Assembly: GCF_900013425.1 (NCBI RefSeq)
Contig: NZ_FBXK01000005.1
Location: 2,046,001 to 2,110,000 of the forward strand
Source: Sphingobium sp. Z007
Lineage (GTDB): Bacteria; Pseudomonadota; Alphaproteobacteria; Sphingomonadales; Sphingomonadaceae
DNA: 64,000 nt
Reading direction: 5' to 3'
The position numbers were made by a program, and so were the translations under genes. The first letter of the stretch is position 1. Each line of letters begins with the position of its first letter. Below, piece after piece: positions 43,801 through 52,497 of this stretch. The notes under the pieces are model-generated. The model saw only the letters and a program-made list of their open reading frames with translations. It did not search any database and was not told the DNA's origin.

Positions 43801-44533
43801 CCGCCCTCTGTGCATAGCTTCGCCAATCGAAATGGAACGGAAACGGCATACCGCCAAGATAGGAAAACAAAAAGAGCCGCTCATTAGGCGCGATACCGGA
43901 AGGAAAGCCTTCGCTCAGCCACGCGCGATATAGATCGGCATCGGATTTATGAGCATGCGCTGGCATGGTCTGATTGTCGCGCGAGAATTTGACGTCAAAT
44001 TCATATTCAAAGCTGATCGGCCAAATATTGTCGATGCCTTCCGCACAAAAAAGATCGAGAGCATCTTCTCGCGACGACGGAATATTTTCCAGTTTATCAC
44101 CACACCAAGCTATGAATTCAGATGTCGAAAATATCGATCTCCATTTTTCTTCATAGGGAGTTGGCTGAAAAGAACCCGTCTCTTTAGGAAATTCCGCAAT
44201 TCTCCCTTCCTTATGTCCGTGCCTTATATAATGAGCGAAATATTCCTCGTCGGTATCAAACTTATATGTCAGGTCTTTATTGTAGAATTTATAAGCAGCG
44301 ACGTCAAAATTCTCGCGGAGATTTCCAGGAAGAGATTCAACATGGCTGAGATAAGCGGCCTCATTGGGAAACCTACCTTCAGATTTTCCATGCAAAATAA
44401 AATGCTTTAGCGCAGCTCGTTTATTCGCAAGCCCTCTCAAATCCTCATAATGCGAAAGATAAAAATTCGCATCGAAACCTTTGGCCGCTTTACTAACCAC
44501 AAGTTTATAAAGTGCTTTCTGTATCGATCGCAA
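40853..44533 (-). CDS. Large glycosyltransferase with two YDV repeats, helical repeats and two GT4 modules
   Basis: A 1226-residue protein. Two repeats of the type FDANFYLSHYEDLRGLA...HGKSEGR lie at about 20-54 and 76-111. A TPR-like section follows (about 260-400: ALVQGDFNKAVTMFKQST, LLGDAHRALGATSDALEAYT). Two GT-B modules come next: about 440-790 (IRIFYGSGTKAHNADF, EIKWLEAAVLQIPSVVS) and about 800-1200 (LICNVFFAPQSYGGATRVVE, LLAPSTWPESYGLVTREAL). TTG start with GGGGAAG upstream. Probably a bifunctional transferase adding two linkages. Donor sugars unknown. Confidence 0.85.
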   Translation of the reverse strand: MRSIQKALYKLVVSKAAKGFDANFYLSHYEDLRGLANKRAALKHFILHGKSEGRFPNEAAYLSHVESLPGNLRENFDVAAYKFYNKDLTYKFDTDEEYFAHYIRHGHKEGRIAEFPKETGSFQPTPYEEKWRSIFSTSEFIAWCGDKLENIPSSREDALDLFCAEGIDNIWPISFEYEFDVKFSRDNQTMPAHAHKSDADLYRAWLSEGFPSGIAPNERLFLFSYLGGMPFPFHFDWRSYAQRAGMASSTTRSQALVALFNSPISRVLKNVDLMGANAAWLLDCIGRRALVQGDFNKAVTMFKQSTALAPTAEPLCLLGDAHRALGATSDALEAYTASMSLDRGPIWAFLHATSIYVDRKEFAEAFDVLRKAYPLWRQKPEFGAKLHEVVSRYFDHQSARAHAMYKEVAESDADLVKRAAIDRLLTDTLDDIRAVYIDMDDLPAPTGGDSDGYVAILANDDLRQCNHYRIEQKVLEFEQADIPVRVFSHHHVQAFMDSLMGARAVIIYRVAALPHVLRAILHANSMNLSTYYEIDDLIFDSDCYPDPYPSFEGEISPQEYAGLQFGVPLFRYAMSMCKGSIASTPPLAEKMRAVTAGDESIIIRNALDDRNIAAIEMGAKPVRSQDGRIRIFYGSGTKAHNADFNNLVGPALLDLMTRYDHVDLVIVGHLKLRPDLAAMDDRIITHAFVADVKAYWSLLASCHINLAVLEPSIVADCKSEIKWLEAAVLQIPSVVSGTETYHDVIENGVDGLIVDSDAEWLAALEKLITDTDLRMLIGAKAREKALRDYDIDIAADTIKNVFGEQNLVSLPTGRSRLRVLICNVFFAPQSYGGATRVVEDNVWTFAEQYPDLNIGIFCSNDGVAPGRFTLESERGIPVYRLSTPQEVNMDWRPFNEGNVAPFERVLDHFKPDLIHFHCVQRLTASIVETAHRRAIPYVVTLHDAWWVSDHQFLVDSDGLLRLPSSDILNDCADSANMLASIERRQRLGSLLQNSAANLSVSRPFADIYANAGIDNVRVVENGTPAIEGVARSPRPDGRVALGHVGGRSSHKGAALIEAALRRGAYANLHLTMVDGTLAPGQSIDTFWGTTPVTLVAPFAQKQVASLYSLIDVLLAPSTWPESYGLVTREALKSGLWVIASNLGAIGQDVEEDINGYVIDVTAVNGLENILSRIDADPARYRKAPPPREGAARSMADQAADLHKIYWEVSSINAGDSQHKSRQYALQ

Positions 44534-44593
44534 ATTAGTTCTTCCCCAATAAAATCTGATGATAGGTTATGCCGACCACATAGCCCCACTCAT

Positions 44594-44611
44594 TCTGCCG
44601 CGCGCGGCAGA
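44594..44611. repeat. Perfect 18-bp palindrome in a glycan-cluster gap
   Basis: TCTGCCGCGCGCGGCAGA within the 211-base gap between two minus-strand glycosyltransferase genes. No T-run follows on either strand, so it is not a typical terminator. Its left flank (CTCATTCTGCCG) equals part of the IS21 palindrome arm. Confidence 0.6.
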
Positions 44612-44744
44612 TTAAAATCTTCGCACAAAGCATCGCCGATTCGACGAAATATGAAAAGGGCTTTCTCTTACAAAACGCCCTGATTGGTCGGCTGCACCAT
44701 GACCGGAATTTGTTACATTTGAACGGATATGTTAGGATCTGAGC

Positions 44745-46553
44745 TTATCGCACAGTCCCAAATTGCTCCGAATGGCGATCGAGCGCCGGATGGTGCGTGG
44801 GATCCAAAAAGCCGACCGTATCCCAGCGTTCTTGCAAAATGGCGAGTTCGCGAAAATAGCGATCGCGGTGCTTTGGCGCCATGTCCAGCCCACGCGATTT
44901 GCTCTCATGATGGATCAGGACGGCACTGGGGACGTACATATTCGCAGCCCCGGCCGCTCGAATCTTCAGGCAAAAATCGACATCGCTATAGGCGATACGG
45001 ACGCCGTCCTGATCCAGCCCCCCGACGCTATCGAACAGGCGACGGGAAACCACGAGACAGGCGGCGGTCACGGCTGTTGCGGATCGGGTCACAAGCGCAT
45101 GGGCGAAATAGCCGGGCGCATCCTCGGCAATGCCCCGATGTGCATGGCCAGCAGCGTTACCCATGCCCAACACGATGCCGGCATGCTGGATCGTCCTATC
45201 GGGATAAAGAAGCCGTGCGCCGACGGCTCCGATGCCGGGCCGACAAGCCTGCCGCATCATCTCTTCCAGCCAATTTTCGTCGATAATTTCTACATCGTTG
45301 TTCAACAGACACAGATATTCGCCAGCGGCAAAGCTGGCCGCGAAATTATTAATGGCTGAATAATTATATTCATTAGGCCATGATATGACCTCGACACGCT
45401 CATCGGCTACGACGGATTGCAGGAATTCGAGTGTTTCTTCTTCTATGCTGCCATTGTCGACGATTATGATTTGCATGTTGTCGTAACGGGTGTTCCCCAA
45501 TACCCCTTCAACGCAGCAGCGGAGCAGATCGACGCCGTCGCGTGTCGGGATGATGATGCTGACCAACGGAAGTCGGTCAGGCAGTGGCCATGCGATCTTC
45601 GCCGTTTCGAACGGCCCTTTGGTCACAGACGGACCACCATATGACGCCAGATGTGCCCGCAGGGCAATAAACCGGTCGGGGCGTGGCCGATACCAATCAC
45701 CCCGCGGTGTACTGATGGTAACGCGATGTACGTGATGACAATCACGGCCATCGCGAACCGCGAGATGCAACAACAGGGCATAGACTGCTGCGCCATCCGC
45801 TTCGTCCGTCAGCATGCCCCACTGTTTGCCGCGTAACACAATACGCGCTGCATCGACCGGGATCGCGCAGGCCGCACTCACATAATCCTGCGCCATGGCC
45901 ATGTTTGGATCCCAATCCGGCTTAAACCACGGATTGGCCCTGCGGCCCATAAAGCCGAACTCATCCTGATCCCCATAAACAATAGGCGGCACCGCGTCTG
46001 CCATCGCTGCGCTAGCCGCCGCATAGGCAGCCAGCGCGTGAACCGGAAGTCGACAGTCCTCGCGAAGAGGGACGAGATAGCGCGTGTCGCTCGCATCAAA
46101 TGCCGCAGCCAGCCCAGCGGTGCGCGACCTGCAACCGTCAATGATAGAAATTCGGGGGTCGGACGGCAGCCTGTAGATATGGGCATCCTCCAGCGTTACC
46201 GTCAATTTCCAATGTGGCCAGCTTTGCCGGCGGATGGAGGCAATCACCGCCCTGACCCGCCGCGGCGCAACCTCTGTCCCGATGTGGAGATGAATCCCTA
46301 TGTCTCGCGCGGGCCGTTCCGAGCCGGAACGGGAAAGCAATGCTCTCCTGTCGAGGTTGGCGCAATCTTGGAGCCAATGCTTATAAATGAAGGGTAATGC
46401 TGCGACAGCGGTCCTCAATCGACCGACGGCTCGTACGCGCCGACGCCTCACGAACCAATAAAGTATGGCGATCAGTTCGCCCGGACGATGGAACAGGAGA
46501 CGAGCTATGTCGCGATTGCGCACGGTCATCGAGGATATGTCGCCGACCGTCAC
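44745..46553 (-). CDS. GT2-family glycosyltransferase (rhamnosyl/galactosyltransferase-like)
   Basis: A 602-residue protein with a divergent N-terminal GT-A-like half and a canonical GT2 domain (about 325-560). It shows VSIIIPTRDGVDLLRCCV, IIIVDNGSIEEETLEFL, YNYSAINNFAA and CLLNNDVEIID (metal-binding acid motif), then GAVGARLLYPDRTIQHAGIV and a C-terminal DVDFCLKIR. GTG start overlaps the PhyH stop (GTGA). Paralogous to the gene at 48375-50003. Confidence 0.9.
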   Translation of the reverse strand: MTVGDISSMTVRNRDIARLLFHRPGELIAILYWFVRRRRVRAVGRLRTAVAALPFIYKHWLQDCANLDRRALLSRSGSERPARDIGIHLHIGTEVAPRRVRAVIASIRRQSWPHWKLTVTLEDAHIYRLPSDPRISIIDGCRSRTAGLAAAFDASDTRYLVPLREDCRLPVHALAAYAAASAAMADAVPPIVYGDQDEFGFMGRRANPWFKPDWDPNMAMAQDYVSAACAIPVDAARIVLRGKQWGMLTDEADGAAVYALLLHLAVRDGRDCHHVHRVTISTPRGDWYRPRPDRFIALRAHLASYGGPSVTKGPFETAKIAWPLPDRLPLVSIIIPTRDGVDLLRCCVEGVLGNTRYDNMQIIIVDNGSIEEETLEFLQSVVADERVEVISWPNEYNYSAINNFAASFAAGEYLCLLNNDVEIIDENWLEEMMRQACRPGIGAVGARLLYPDRTIQHAGIVLGMGNAAGHAHRGIAEDAPGYFAHALVTRSATAVTAACLVVSRRLFDSVGGLDQDGVRIAYSDVDFCLKIRAAGAANMYVPSAVLIHHESKSRGLDMAPKHRDRYFRELAILQERWDTVGFLDPTHHPALDRHSEQFGTVR

Positions 46554-47524
46554 GATGGTTGGAGCAGTTTGCGCAAACGCCGCTTGATCCAGCGCCAGGC
46601 TGGGGAGCCCGTTTGCTTGTTATCAGGCGTAACCGGGCGTGGTGGTGCAACGATCTCGCCCAGATGGCGACTTGGTCGGGGTTTACCGTCACTGATCGCG
46701 ACCGGCGTGCGCAGGTCAAGCCGGCCTAATGCCTCGTCAGAAAAAGCAGGCGTGTAATATATACAGTCCTCAAAATAATAATGGGTGACCTGGGACCAGC
46801 GCGTCAACTTAGGATTATTCTGGTAAGAACCGCCATGCAACAGATTTGCACACCAGATCAGCGCCTGCCCCTTGCGCGCGGTCAGCACTTCAGGCTGCGC
46901 GCCGTAAGCGTCGCAGATCGCCTTCCAAGCAGGGCCATAGGGATCTTGCGCTGATCCCAATTTGATACCCTCGTCGCGTCGCCCGATCAGCCCGTTAGTC
47001 ATGATCGGCCAGCGGTGCGATCCTGGATAATAGAATAAGGGTCCTGCATCGGGACCGATATCTTCCATCGCCAGCCATAGCCCGCACATAAAGCGTTCTG
47101 GCAAACTGGAAAAATGCACCGAATCGGAATGGGCTTCCTGCTGCGTCCCCACTGGAAAGTTCAGCGTTTGAAAAGGAAAGGCCGGCCGTCCGTATAATTT
47201 GCCCAGAAGATCCAGCACGGCCTGGTTCACCGCGATGGCATGGACGTCCTCGTCGAAAGACCATGCATCCTGAATTCGGCGCTCGCCGACCGTCTTGTCG
47301 CTATTGGGATCGGCTAAATTGGTGGCATAGTGCGGGGCGAGGCTATGCTTGATCCGGTCGATCCGCGCCTCCAGTTGCGCATCTGGAAAATCGAACACGG
47401 CATAGCCCTTTTCGTGAAGGCTGGTTGCAATCCGATCTTCCTCGTCCGTCAGGCCAAGAGACGCCTTTTGCGCGTAAAACAAAGGAGATTCTATCAGCGG
47501 TATGCCAGGGAATATGTCAGTCAC
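46550..47524 (-). CDS. Phytanoyl-CoA dioxygenase (PhyH) family protein
   Basis: A 324-residue Fe(II)/2-oxoglutarate oxygenase-like protein. The metal triad is visible: His-x-Asp in QEAHSDSVHF and a distal His in NLLHGGS, with the likely 2-oxoglutarate Arg in LTRWSQ. GTG start. It sits between two GT2 paralogues in an overlapping gene string, so it probably hydroxylates a sugar, lipid or other part of the glycan. No substrate can be named. Confidence 0.85.
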   Translation of the reverse strand: MTDIFPGIPLIESPLFYAQKASLGLTDEEDRIATSLHEKGYAVFDFPDAQLEARIDRIKHSLAPHYATNLADPNSDKTVGERRIQDAWSFDEDVHAIAVNQAVLDLLGKLYGRPAFPFQTLNFPVGTQQEAHSDSVHFSSLPERFMCGLWLAMEDIGPDAGPLFYYPGSHRWPIMTNGLIGRRDEGIKLGSAQDPYGPAWKAICDAYGAQPEVLTARKGQALIWCANLLHGGSYQNNPKLTRWSQVTHYYFEDCIYYTPAFSDEALGRLDLRTPVAISDGKPRPSRHLGEIVAPPRPVTPDNKQTGSPAWRWIKRRLRKLLQPS

Positions 47525-47547
47525 GAATGAGTTGGCCTCTTATACAA

Positions 47548-48363
47548 TCACGCACAGCGGGCAGATATTCCACGATGCTTACGCCAAAAATCTCTTACAT
47601 AGTCTCTGGTCATTGCCGCCATCCGTAACCAACCGCCAGCACCACGCCCGACAGCCCTGAAGATGCCTGCGAAGTCGTGCCAGACTGTGCTACGATCATC
47701 AAGGTCGCGATAGACGCTCCAGAAAGCCTGCGTACCAATTGCGTGGGGCATGTTGAACACCCCGTGATAGCCGAAACTGGCGCGCGGATTACCGACTCTC
47801 TCACTTGCGAACTGATCGGCCAGTTCAGCCGGCGCAAAGCGTATGCCCCACGATTCCAGCCAATCCCGGTTCACCCGTCCGATAGCGACGTCTTCAGGAT
47901 GCATATGCTGGAAATCGGCATTTCGGCATTTGTCCATCAGCCGCTTGCTGCGCAAGGAAAAGCCGCCATTACCAACGTCGTGCCCATCATCGAACTGCGG
48001 CCAGCGCGCCCCGATATAGTCATAGTCCAGGAAATCCGCCCGCCATTTGCTAGCATTGACGATATGGCCATCCCACTGCACCACCAGACAATAGGGCGTA
48101 TCGATATGGTCCACCATATCCGACAACAAGAAGGTTGAATAATCGCTCGCGGACTGCAATCGCCGAATAGGCACGATCGCAATGCCTCCCTCTTCCGCCA
48201 GATCGTCCGCATCAGTGAAAAATTTGCATGCGGCAACATCGACCTGCGCCAAACATGCTCTCAATGCACGCAGCGTAGCCTGTATGTTCACGGACGAGGC
48301 CGCGCAGAGCGTGACCTGTGGCAAGCACAGCTTAGTATCGGCGGAGGAGGTGACGGTTGCCAT
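47548..48363 (-). CDS. DUF5672 family protein
   Basis: A 271-residue protein resembling DUF5672, a family frequent in glycan clusters and possibly GT-A-like. Notable segments: SDYSTFLLSDMVDHIDTPYC, VVQWDGHIVNASKWRADFL, YDYIGARWP and GNGGFSLRSKRLM, the last being common to transferases that coordinate a donor. The start is the ATG at 48363 with AAGGG 7 bases upstream, just after the stop of the preceding GT2 gene. Confidence 0.75.
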   Translation of the reverse strand: MATVTSSADTKLCLPQVTLCAASSVNIQATLRALRACLAQVDVAACKFFTDADDLAEEGGIAIVPIRRLQSASDYSTFLLSDMVDHIDTPYCLVVQWDGHIVNASKWRADFLDYDYIGARWPQFDDGHDVGNGGFSLRSKRLMDKCRNADFQHMHPEDVAIGRVNRDWLESWGIRFAPAELADQFASERVGNPRASFGYHGVFNMPHAIGTQAFWSVYRDLDDRSTVWHDFAGIFRAVGRGAGGWLRMAAMTRDYVRDFWRKHRGISARCA

Positions 48364-48374
48364 CTGTTTGCCCT

Positions 48375-50003
48375 TCAAAGCCTGATGACGAATTGTTCGC
48401 TCGACGGGCTAAGCTGTGGATGGTGAAAAGGGTCCACACCCGTGGCTGTACCCCATAAGCGCTTGAGCGCCGCCAGTTCCCCGGCAAGGCGGGTCGAACC
48501 TGCAAGGTCGCGATCGAAGCCCCGCGAAACCGATTCATGGTGAATCAGGGAAGCCCGCGGTTCGTATAGGGACTGCCAGCCACGATCATTGAGCCGCATG
48601 CAAAGGTCCACATCATTGAACGCAACCGCAAAGTTGCGTTCGTCAAAGCCCCCTACGGCCAGGAAGCGGTCGCGCTTCACCACCAGGCAGGCTGCGGTAA
48701 CCGCAGATACAAATTGCGGCAACATGTGCCGTCCGAAATAGCCGGGATCGTCGGGGCGCAACAACCGATGCGCATGCGCAGCCCCCCCGCCTACGCCCAA
48801 CACCACGCCGGCATGTTGAATCCGGCCATCAGGATAAAGCAGTTGCGCCCCGACTGCACCGACCTCTTCCCGCAACGCCTGAATGGCCATGATCCTCAGC
48901 CAGTCTGGATCGAGAATTTCGATATCATTGTTCAGCAGGCAAAGCAGATCGCCCTGCGCCGCCTGCGCGGCCCGATTGTTGATCGTAGAGAAATTGAACG
49001 CTCCGGGATGGCGCATGACGCGATGGCGCGCGGGGTCGAGGCGAGCAAGATATTCCAAAGTTTCTGGATCTTCACTGTCATTATCGACAACGATGACATC
49101 GATCGACGGATAGTCCGTGGTCGCAATGCCAGAAAGACAATTCGCCAGCAATTTGGCCTGGTTCCGCGTCGGCACGATAACCGTAACCGACGGCAGCTCA
49201 ACCGTGGCGTTGACGCGCACTGCGGGTAGGGGAAGCTGAGCTTTTGGCCGAGTACGGCGATGATGCAGAATTTGCCGGACATGTGCCGGCGGCGTATCGC
49301 CCATAGCCAAAGTTACGATCTGCCCCGGCCAGTCGAGCGCCGCCCCTAGACGATCGAACGCATCTCGATCGGCGCGTACGATACAAGCCCCTGACAGATA
49401 ATCGAAATGGCGATAAAGTTCGGCATTCCAATCAGGCTTGAAATGTGGCGCTCTACGACGTCCCGTTTCGTCCAGTTCATCATCGTCGGCATAAATGACG
49501 CGGGCGTCACCTCGGGCGATCGCAGCGCGATACACCTGAATCGCATCTGGAGCGAGCCGGTCACCTGCAACGATCGGCATGAACCAGCCACCGCTGTTCC
49601 AGTCGATATCGCCGACGGCATCCATCAGCATCGACGCATCTGATGTACCCATCACCAATGGTCGCACATCTTGAACCGACAGGCTATCGAGGGTCTCTGC
49701 CAGAGCGCCTCGATCACTTCCACCATATATCAGCGCGATGATAGGCGGTCCGGGCAAGGCTTCTGCATTTTGGTCGCGGACGATAATATCCTGTTGGGTC
49801 AACCACAACCGATACGCCCTGGGCGATCGACCGAGCAATGGCGCTAATTGACTGCGTGCGCGGAGTCGCTTTCGGCGGATACGCCACCACCATGCCGTCA
49901 GATAAGCCTTCGGCGCGGCAATGAACGCATCGATATGCACGGCCAGGATCAGGCGCCTGGAAACAGGGTTTGCTATCATCGGATCATCAACATCGGGTGG
50001 CAT
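48375..50003 (-). CDS. GT2-family glycosyltransferase, second paralogue
   Basis: A 542-residue enzyme. The GT2 domain spans about 270-500: VTVIVPTRNQAKLLANCL, VIVVDNDSEDPETLEYL, FNFSTINNRAA, CLLNNDIEILD, GAVGAQLLYPDGRIQHAGVV and FNDVDLCMRL. Its N-terminal half repeats the pattern of 44745-46553 (APHFKPDWNAELYRHFDYLS). The two genes flank the PhyH and DUF5672 genes, so the set may have arisen by duplication. Confidence 0.9.
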   Translation of the reverse strand: MPPDVDDPMIANPVSRRLILAVHIDAFIAAPKAYLTAWWWRIRRKRLRARSQLAPLLGRSPRAYRLWLTQQDIIVRDQNAEALPGPPIIALIYGGSDRGALAETLDSLSVQDVRPLVMGTSDASMLMDAVGDIDWNSGGWFMPIVAGDRLAPDAIQVYRAAIARGDARVIYADDDELDETGRRRAPHFKPDWNAELYRHFDYLSGACIVRADRDAFDRLGAALDWPGQIVTLAMGDTPPAHVRQILHHRRTRPKAQLPLPAVRVNATVELPSVTVIVPTRNQAKLLANCLSGIATTDYPSIDVIVVDNDSEDPETLEYLARLDPARHRVMRHPGAFNFSTINNRAAQAAQGDLLCLLNNDIEILDPDWLRIMAIQALREEVGAVGAQLLYPDGRIQHAGVVLGVGGGAAHAHRLLRPDDPGYFGRHMLPQFVSAVTAACLVVKRDRFLAVGGFDERNFAVAFNDVDLCMRLNDRGWQSLYEPRASLIHHESVSRGFDRDLAGSTRLAGELAALKRLWGTATGVDPFHHPQLSPSSEQFVIRL

Positions 50004-50073
50004 CTATAGTGACGTCTTTGGGCCTCAAAGCGCTTCTTCCAATATGCGTCGCAAACGATCGTGCAAGCCGCCT

Positions 50074-50988
50074 TCAGGAGGCACGCCACCTCAGCGATGC
50101 TGGCTCGATTCTGGGCAAGCCGACATGGCTGAGCGCCTGATTGGCGTAGCGCAGGAATGGACGGGTCCGCATCGGCAAACCTACCCGCAGCCAGGTCAAC
50201 GCCACGATCGGTCGCCAGGCCGCCAATGAGGCAGCTTCGCCCCCGGTCACGTTCAGATAATTTGTTGATGAGGTCCGCGCGGCCCAGTCCCGCCATAACC
50301 CCATCGCCAAGCCGCGTGGGCCAATGCCAAAGCGCATCAGCATGTCCATCCGTGCAATATCTGCGATAGGATCGCCCGTCGCGGCTTTCGACCAATCTAT
50401 AAGAACCATCCCCTCTGACGACAGAATGACATTGCCCACGTGAAGGTCTCCGTGCATCAATCGATCGTCGTCCGGCAACACGTCCAGATAAGCGATCGCC
50501 TGCCGCTTAGTCTCTTCGGGTAAGGGGCCGAAAACAAGGTCGGTCCTGCAGACATCCTTGAACGACCGAAGCGCCGTCGATCGCACGGCATGCATGTCGC
50601 TGCAAAGTTGCATCCACGCACTCAGTAAGGCGCCGGCGTTCAGCGGGCGACGCCGCAGTTCCGCTTGCATCGTTACGCCCGTAATGCGCGGAAACAATAT
50701 TCCGCGCGCGCCTTCATACCGGATCAAACCCAACGCCCCTGCAGTGGGCAGACCTGATTGCTGCGCCAAACGGGAGGCAGCCGCCTCCCGTTCGATCATC
50801 GAATCCGCAGCGCCATCGGTGAACAGTTTGAGCACATGATCCTGCCCTATCGCCAACACGCGGGCGGTAGCCCCTTGCGCAATGTCGATGGGCGCTTCCA
50901 TGGCCAGAACGCCCGGCAACACATCGGCTAGCGACCGAAATTGCATCACCGGCGCGTGCCTCGATAGCATGGCGACATAAGCCACCAC
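50074..50988 (-). CDS. Aminoglycoside phosphotransferase-like kinase (APH/choline kinase fold)
   Basis: A 304-residue protein with kinase-like motifs. LMHGDLHVGNVIL contains the catalytic Asp and Asn, and VLIDWSKAATGDPIADIA the metal-binding Asp; the Lys is in HVLKLF. The start could instead be M at 50946. Antibiotic resistance is unlikely given the setting. Such kinases in glycan clusters can phosphorylate sugars or lipid acceptors. It is separated from its neighbours by about 70 and 240 bases. Confidence 0.8.
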   Translation of the reverse strand: MVAYVAMLSRHAPVMQFRSLADVLPGVLAMEAPIDIAQGATARVLAIGQDHVLKLFTDGAADSMIEREAAASRLAQQSGLPTAGALGLIRYEGARGILFPRITGVTMQAELRRRPLNAGALLSAWMQLCSDMHAVRSTALRSFKDVCRTDLVFGPLPEETKRQAIAYLDVLPDDDRLMHGDLHVGNVILSSEGMVLIDWSKAATGDPIADIARMDMLMRFGIGPRGLAMGLWRDWAARTSSTNYLNVTGGEAASLAAWRPIVALTWLRVGLPMRTRPFLRYANQALSHVGLPRIEPASLRWRAS

Positions 50989-51228
50989 TTTGTATAACGA
51001 TCACGCCATGGCACGGCGTTTGGCCCGGATTTCCCGAACCGACCATATGCAGTTGAACGACGAGAAAATTGCGTGGACTCGGCATCCCTACACGGCCACA
51101 ATCCTATATGATATCGGGCGATATATTTCGTCACGCCCGGCACATCATAATGGAATGACCCAATATTCACGTCCGCCGGTGCACTGCAAAGTCCGAGCAC
51201 CGGCACATCAACATGTAACTGATGGTTA

Positions 51229-52467
51229 TTACCGGGCAGCGGCCTGCTTCGCCTTGGCAGCTTGTTGGGCATGAACGAGTTCTTCTCTGTCAAACCCAGC
51301 GAGATAAACTGCTTGAGCAAGTTTACGCTCAAACTTGCTGTAAGGCGCAACGGCCGCCATTCGGCTTTTGCCGCCAAGAGCGTGATGAATATCGGCAAGA
51401 TTGTTCATCGTAACCTGAAGCATTTCATCCTGCTTCGCCATGAGCTTGACCCGAAGGTCAGCGAAATTATTATAAATCCATTCAGACTTATCTACTATCT
51501 CGTCCGCGAAATTTTTCTGACGGACGTCGATGCACAATTCTTCAAGACCAATATCGCGAAGGAACCAGCGCAGCTTATTATGCACAAAAAGCGATAGAAT
51601 CGGGTTGCCCAAACCGAAGGGAATCATTTGAGCATGACCACGCATGCCGACCGTCAGCGGAAGTTTAGCAAAATAATTCATGGCCTGAAATATCTGCCGC
51701 GTCTGGTACACATTCTTCAGCGGCACATCCAACCCACGCTCCACCGCTTCATTGTGGAACGCCAAATCACCGCGCGCGTTTGCGAAAACTTCGACATCCC
51801 AGCCCTTGCTCTTCAGGGCTTTCAAACCTTTGACAGTCTCATCGTAGATTCCGGGCTTGTCGAAACCTGCCGCCAACTGCCGCTTTCCGATAAGGGCTTG
51901 AACTCCAAGATGACGGGAAGGAGCCAGGTCCGGCACATAGAGGTCTGGACATAATTTCGACGAAATGGTCGTTGGACAGGGCTGATATACGACCTTGTGA
52001 CGCAATTCAGGCCGCAAATATTCCTTGATGGTTTCTACCGAGCCGCGATTGCGAAGCCCGAAAAAGATCGACTTTTCAGCGAGCAGATTGACGTGTTCAA
52101 TGAATTTTTCACTGAAATCCGCCTGCTCGAGGAACCGATTATTCCCAACGGCAAATACGATGATGGGCTTTTCGATCGCGCGCAGCAGTTCGATGGAGCA
52201 GTTCCATTGCCATCCAGACTTCTGGTTCGGATTGGTGTCGCTGAGGAAGAGCCCACCGCCACCAATCACCACTGCATCATATTTGTCGTTAATCGCCGAA
52301 ACCAGACGCGGATAGACAGCATCCCGCAGATTTGTGGATCCTTCAAAATAGAAGGCTTCCCGGTTTGAAAACGAGTTGAACGTCTCTCGGACCATCTCAA
52401 AGAGAATAGTATCGCCGTAGTTCCCCAACGTCTTGATATCAAAATGAAAAAGCTTATAGGGGTCCAC
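51229..52467 (-). CDS. Polysaccharide pyruvyltransferase family protein
   Basis: A 412-residue protein of the PS_pyruv_trans superfamily (GT-B-like, PEP-dependent ketal pyruvylation). Visible: TLGNYGDTILFEMVRETF, the VVIGGGGLFLSD motif, KPIIVFAVGNN, and the C-terminal GMRGHAQMIPFGLGNPILSL. The GTG start has GGAG 6 bases upstream. It lies 30 bases after the GT42-GT8 gene, so the two are probably co-transcribed. Confidence 0.87.
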   Translation of the reverse strand: MDPYKLFHFDIKTLGNYGDTILFEMVRETFNSFSNREAFYFEGSTNLRDAVYPRLVSAINDKYDAVVIGGGGLFLSDTNPNQKSGWQWNCSIELLRAIEKPIIVFAVGNNRFLEQADFSEKFIEHVNLLAEKSIFFGLRNRGSVETIKEYLRPELRHKVVYQPCPTTISSKLCPDLYVPDLAPSRHLGVQALIGKRQLAAGFDKPGIYDETVKGLKALKSKGWDVEVFANARGDLAFHNEAVERGLDVPLKNVYQTRQIFQAMNYFAKLPLTVGMRGHAQMIPFGLGNPILSLFVHNKLRWFLRDIGLEELCIDVRQKNFADEIVDKSEWIYNNFADLRVKLMAKQDEMLQVTMNNLADIHHALGGKSRMAAVAPYSKFERKLAQAVYLAGFDREELVHAQQAAKAKQAAAR

Positions 52468-52497
52468 AAAATTCTCCTTCTATCCAACCCGGTAACA

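Noticed and set aside
50074..50988. Aminoglycoside resistance gene
   Set aside because: The kinase motifs are generic to the APH fold and the setting is glycan synthesis, with no resistance or mobile context next to it.
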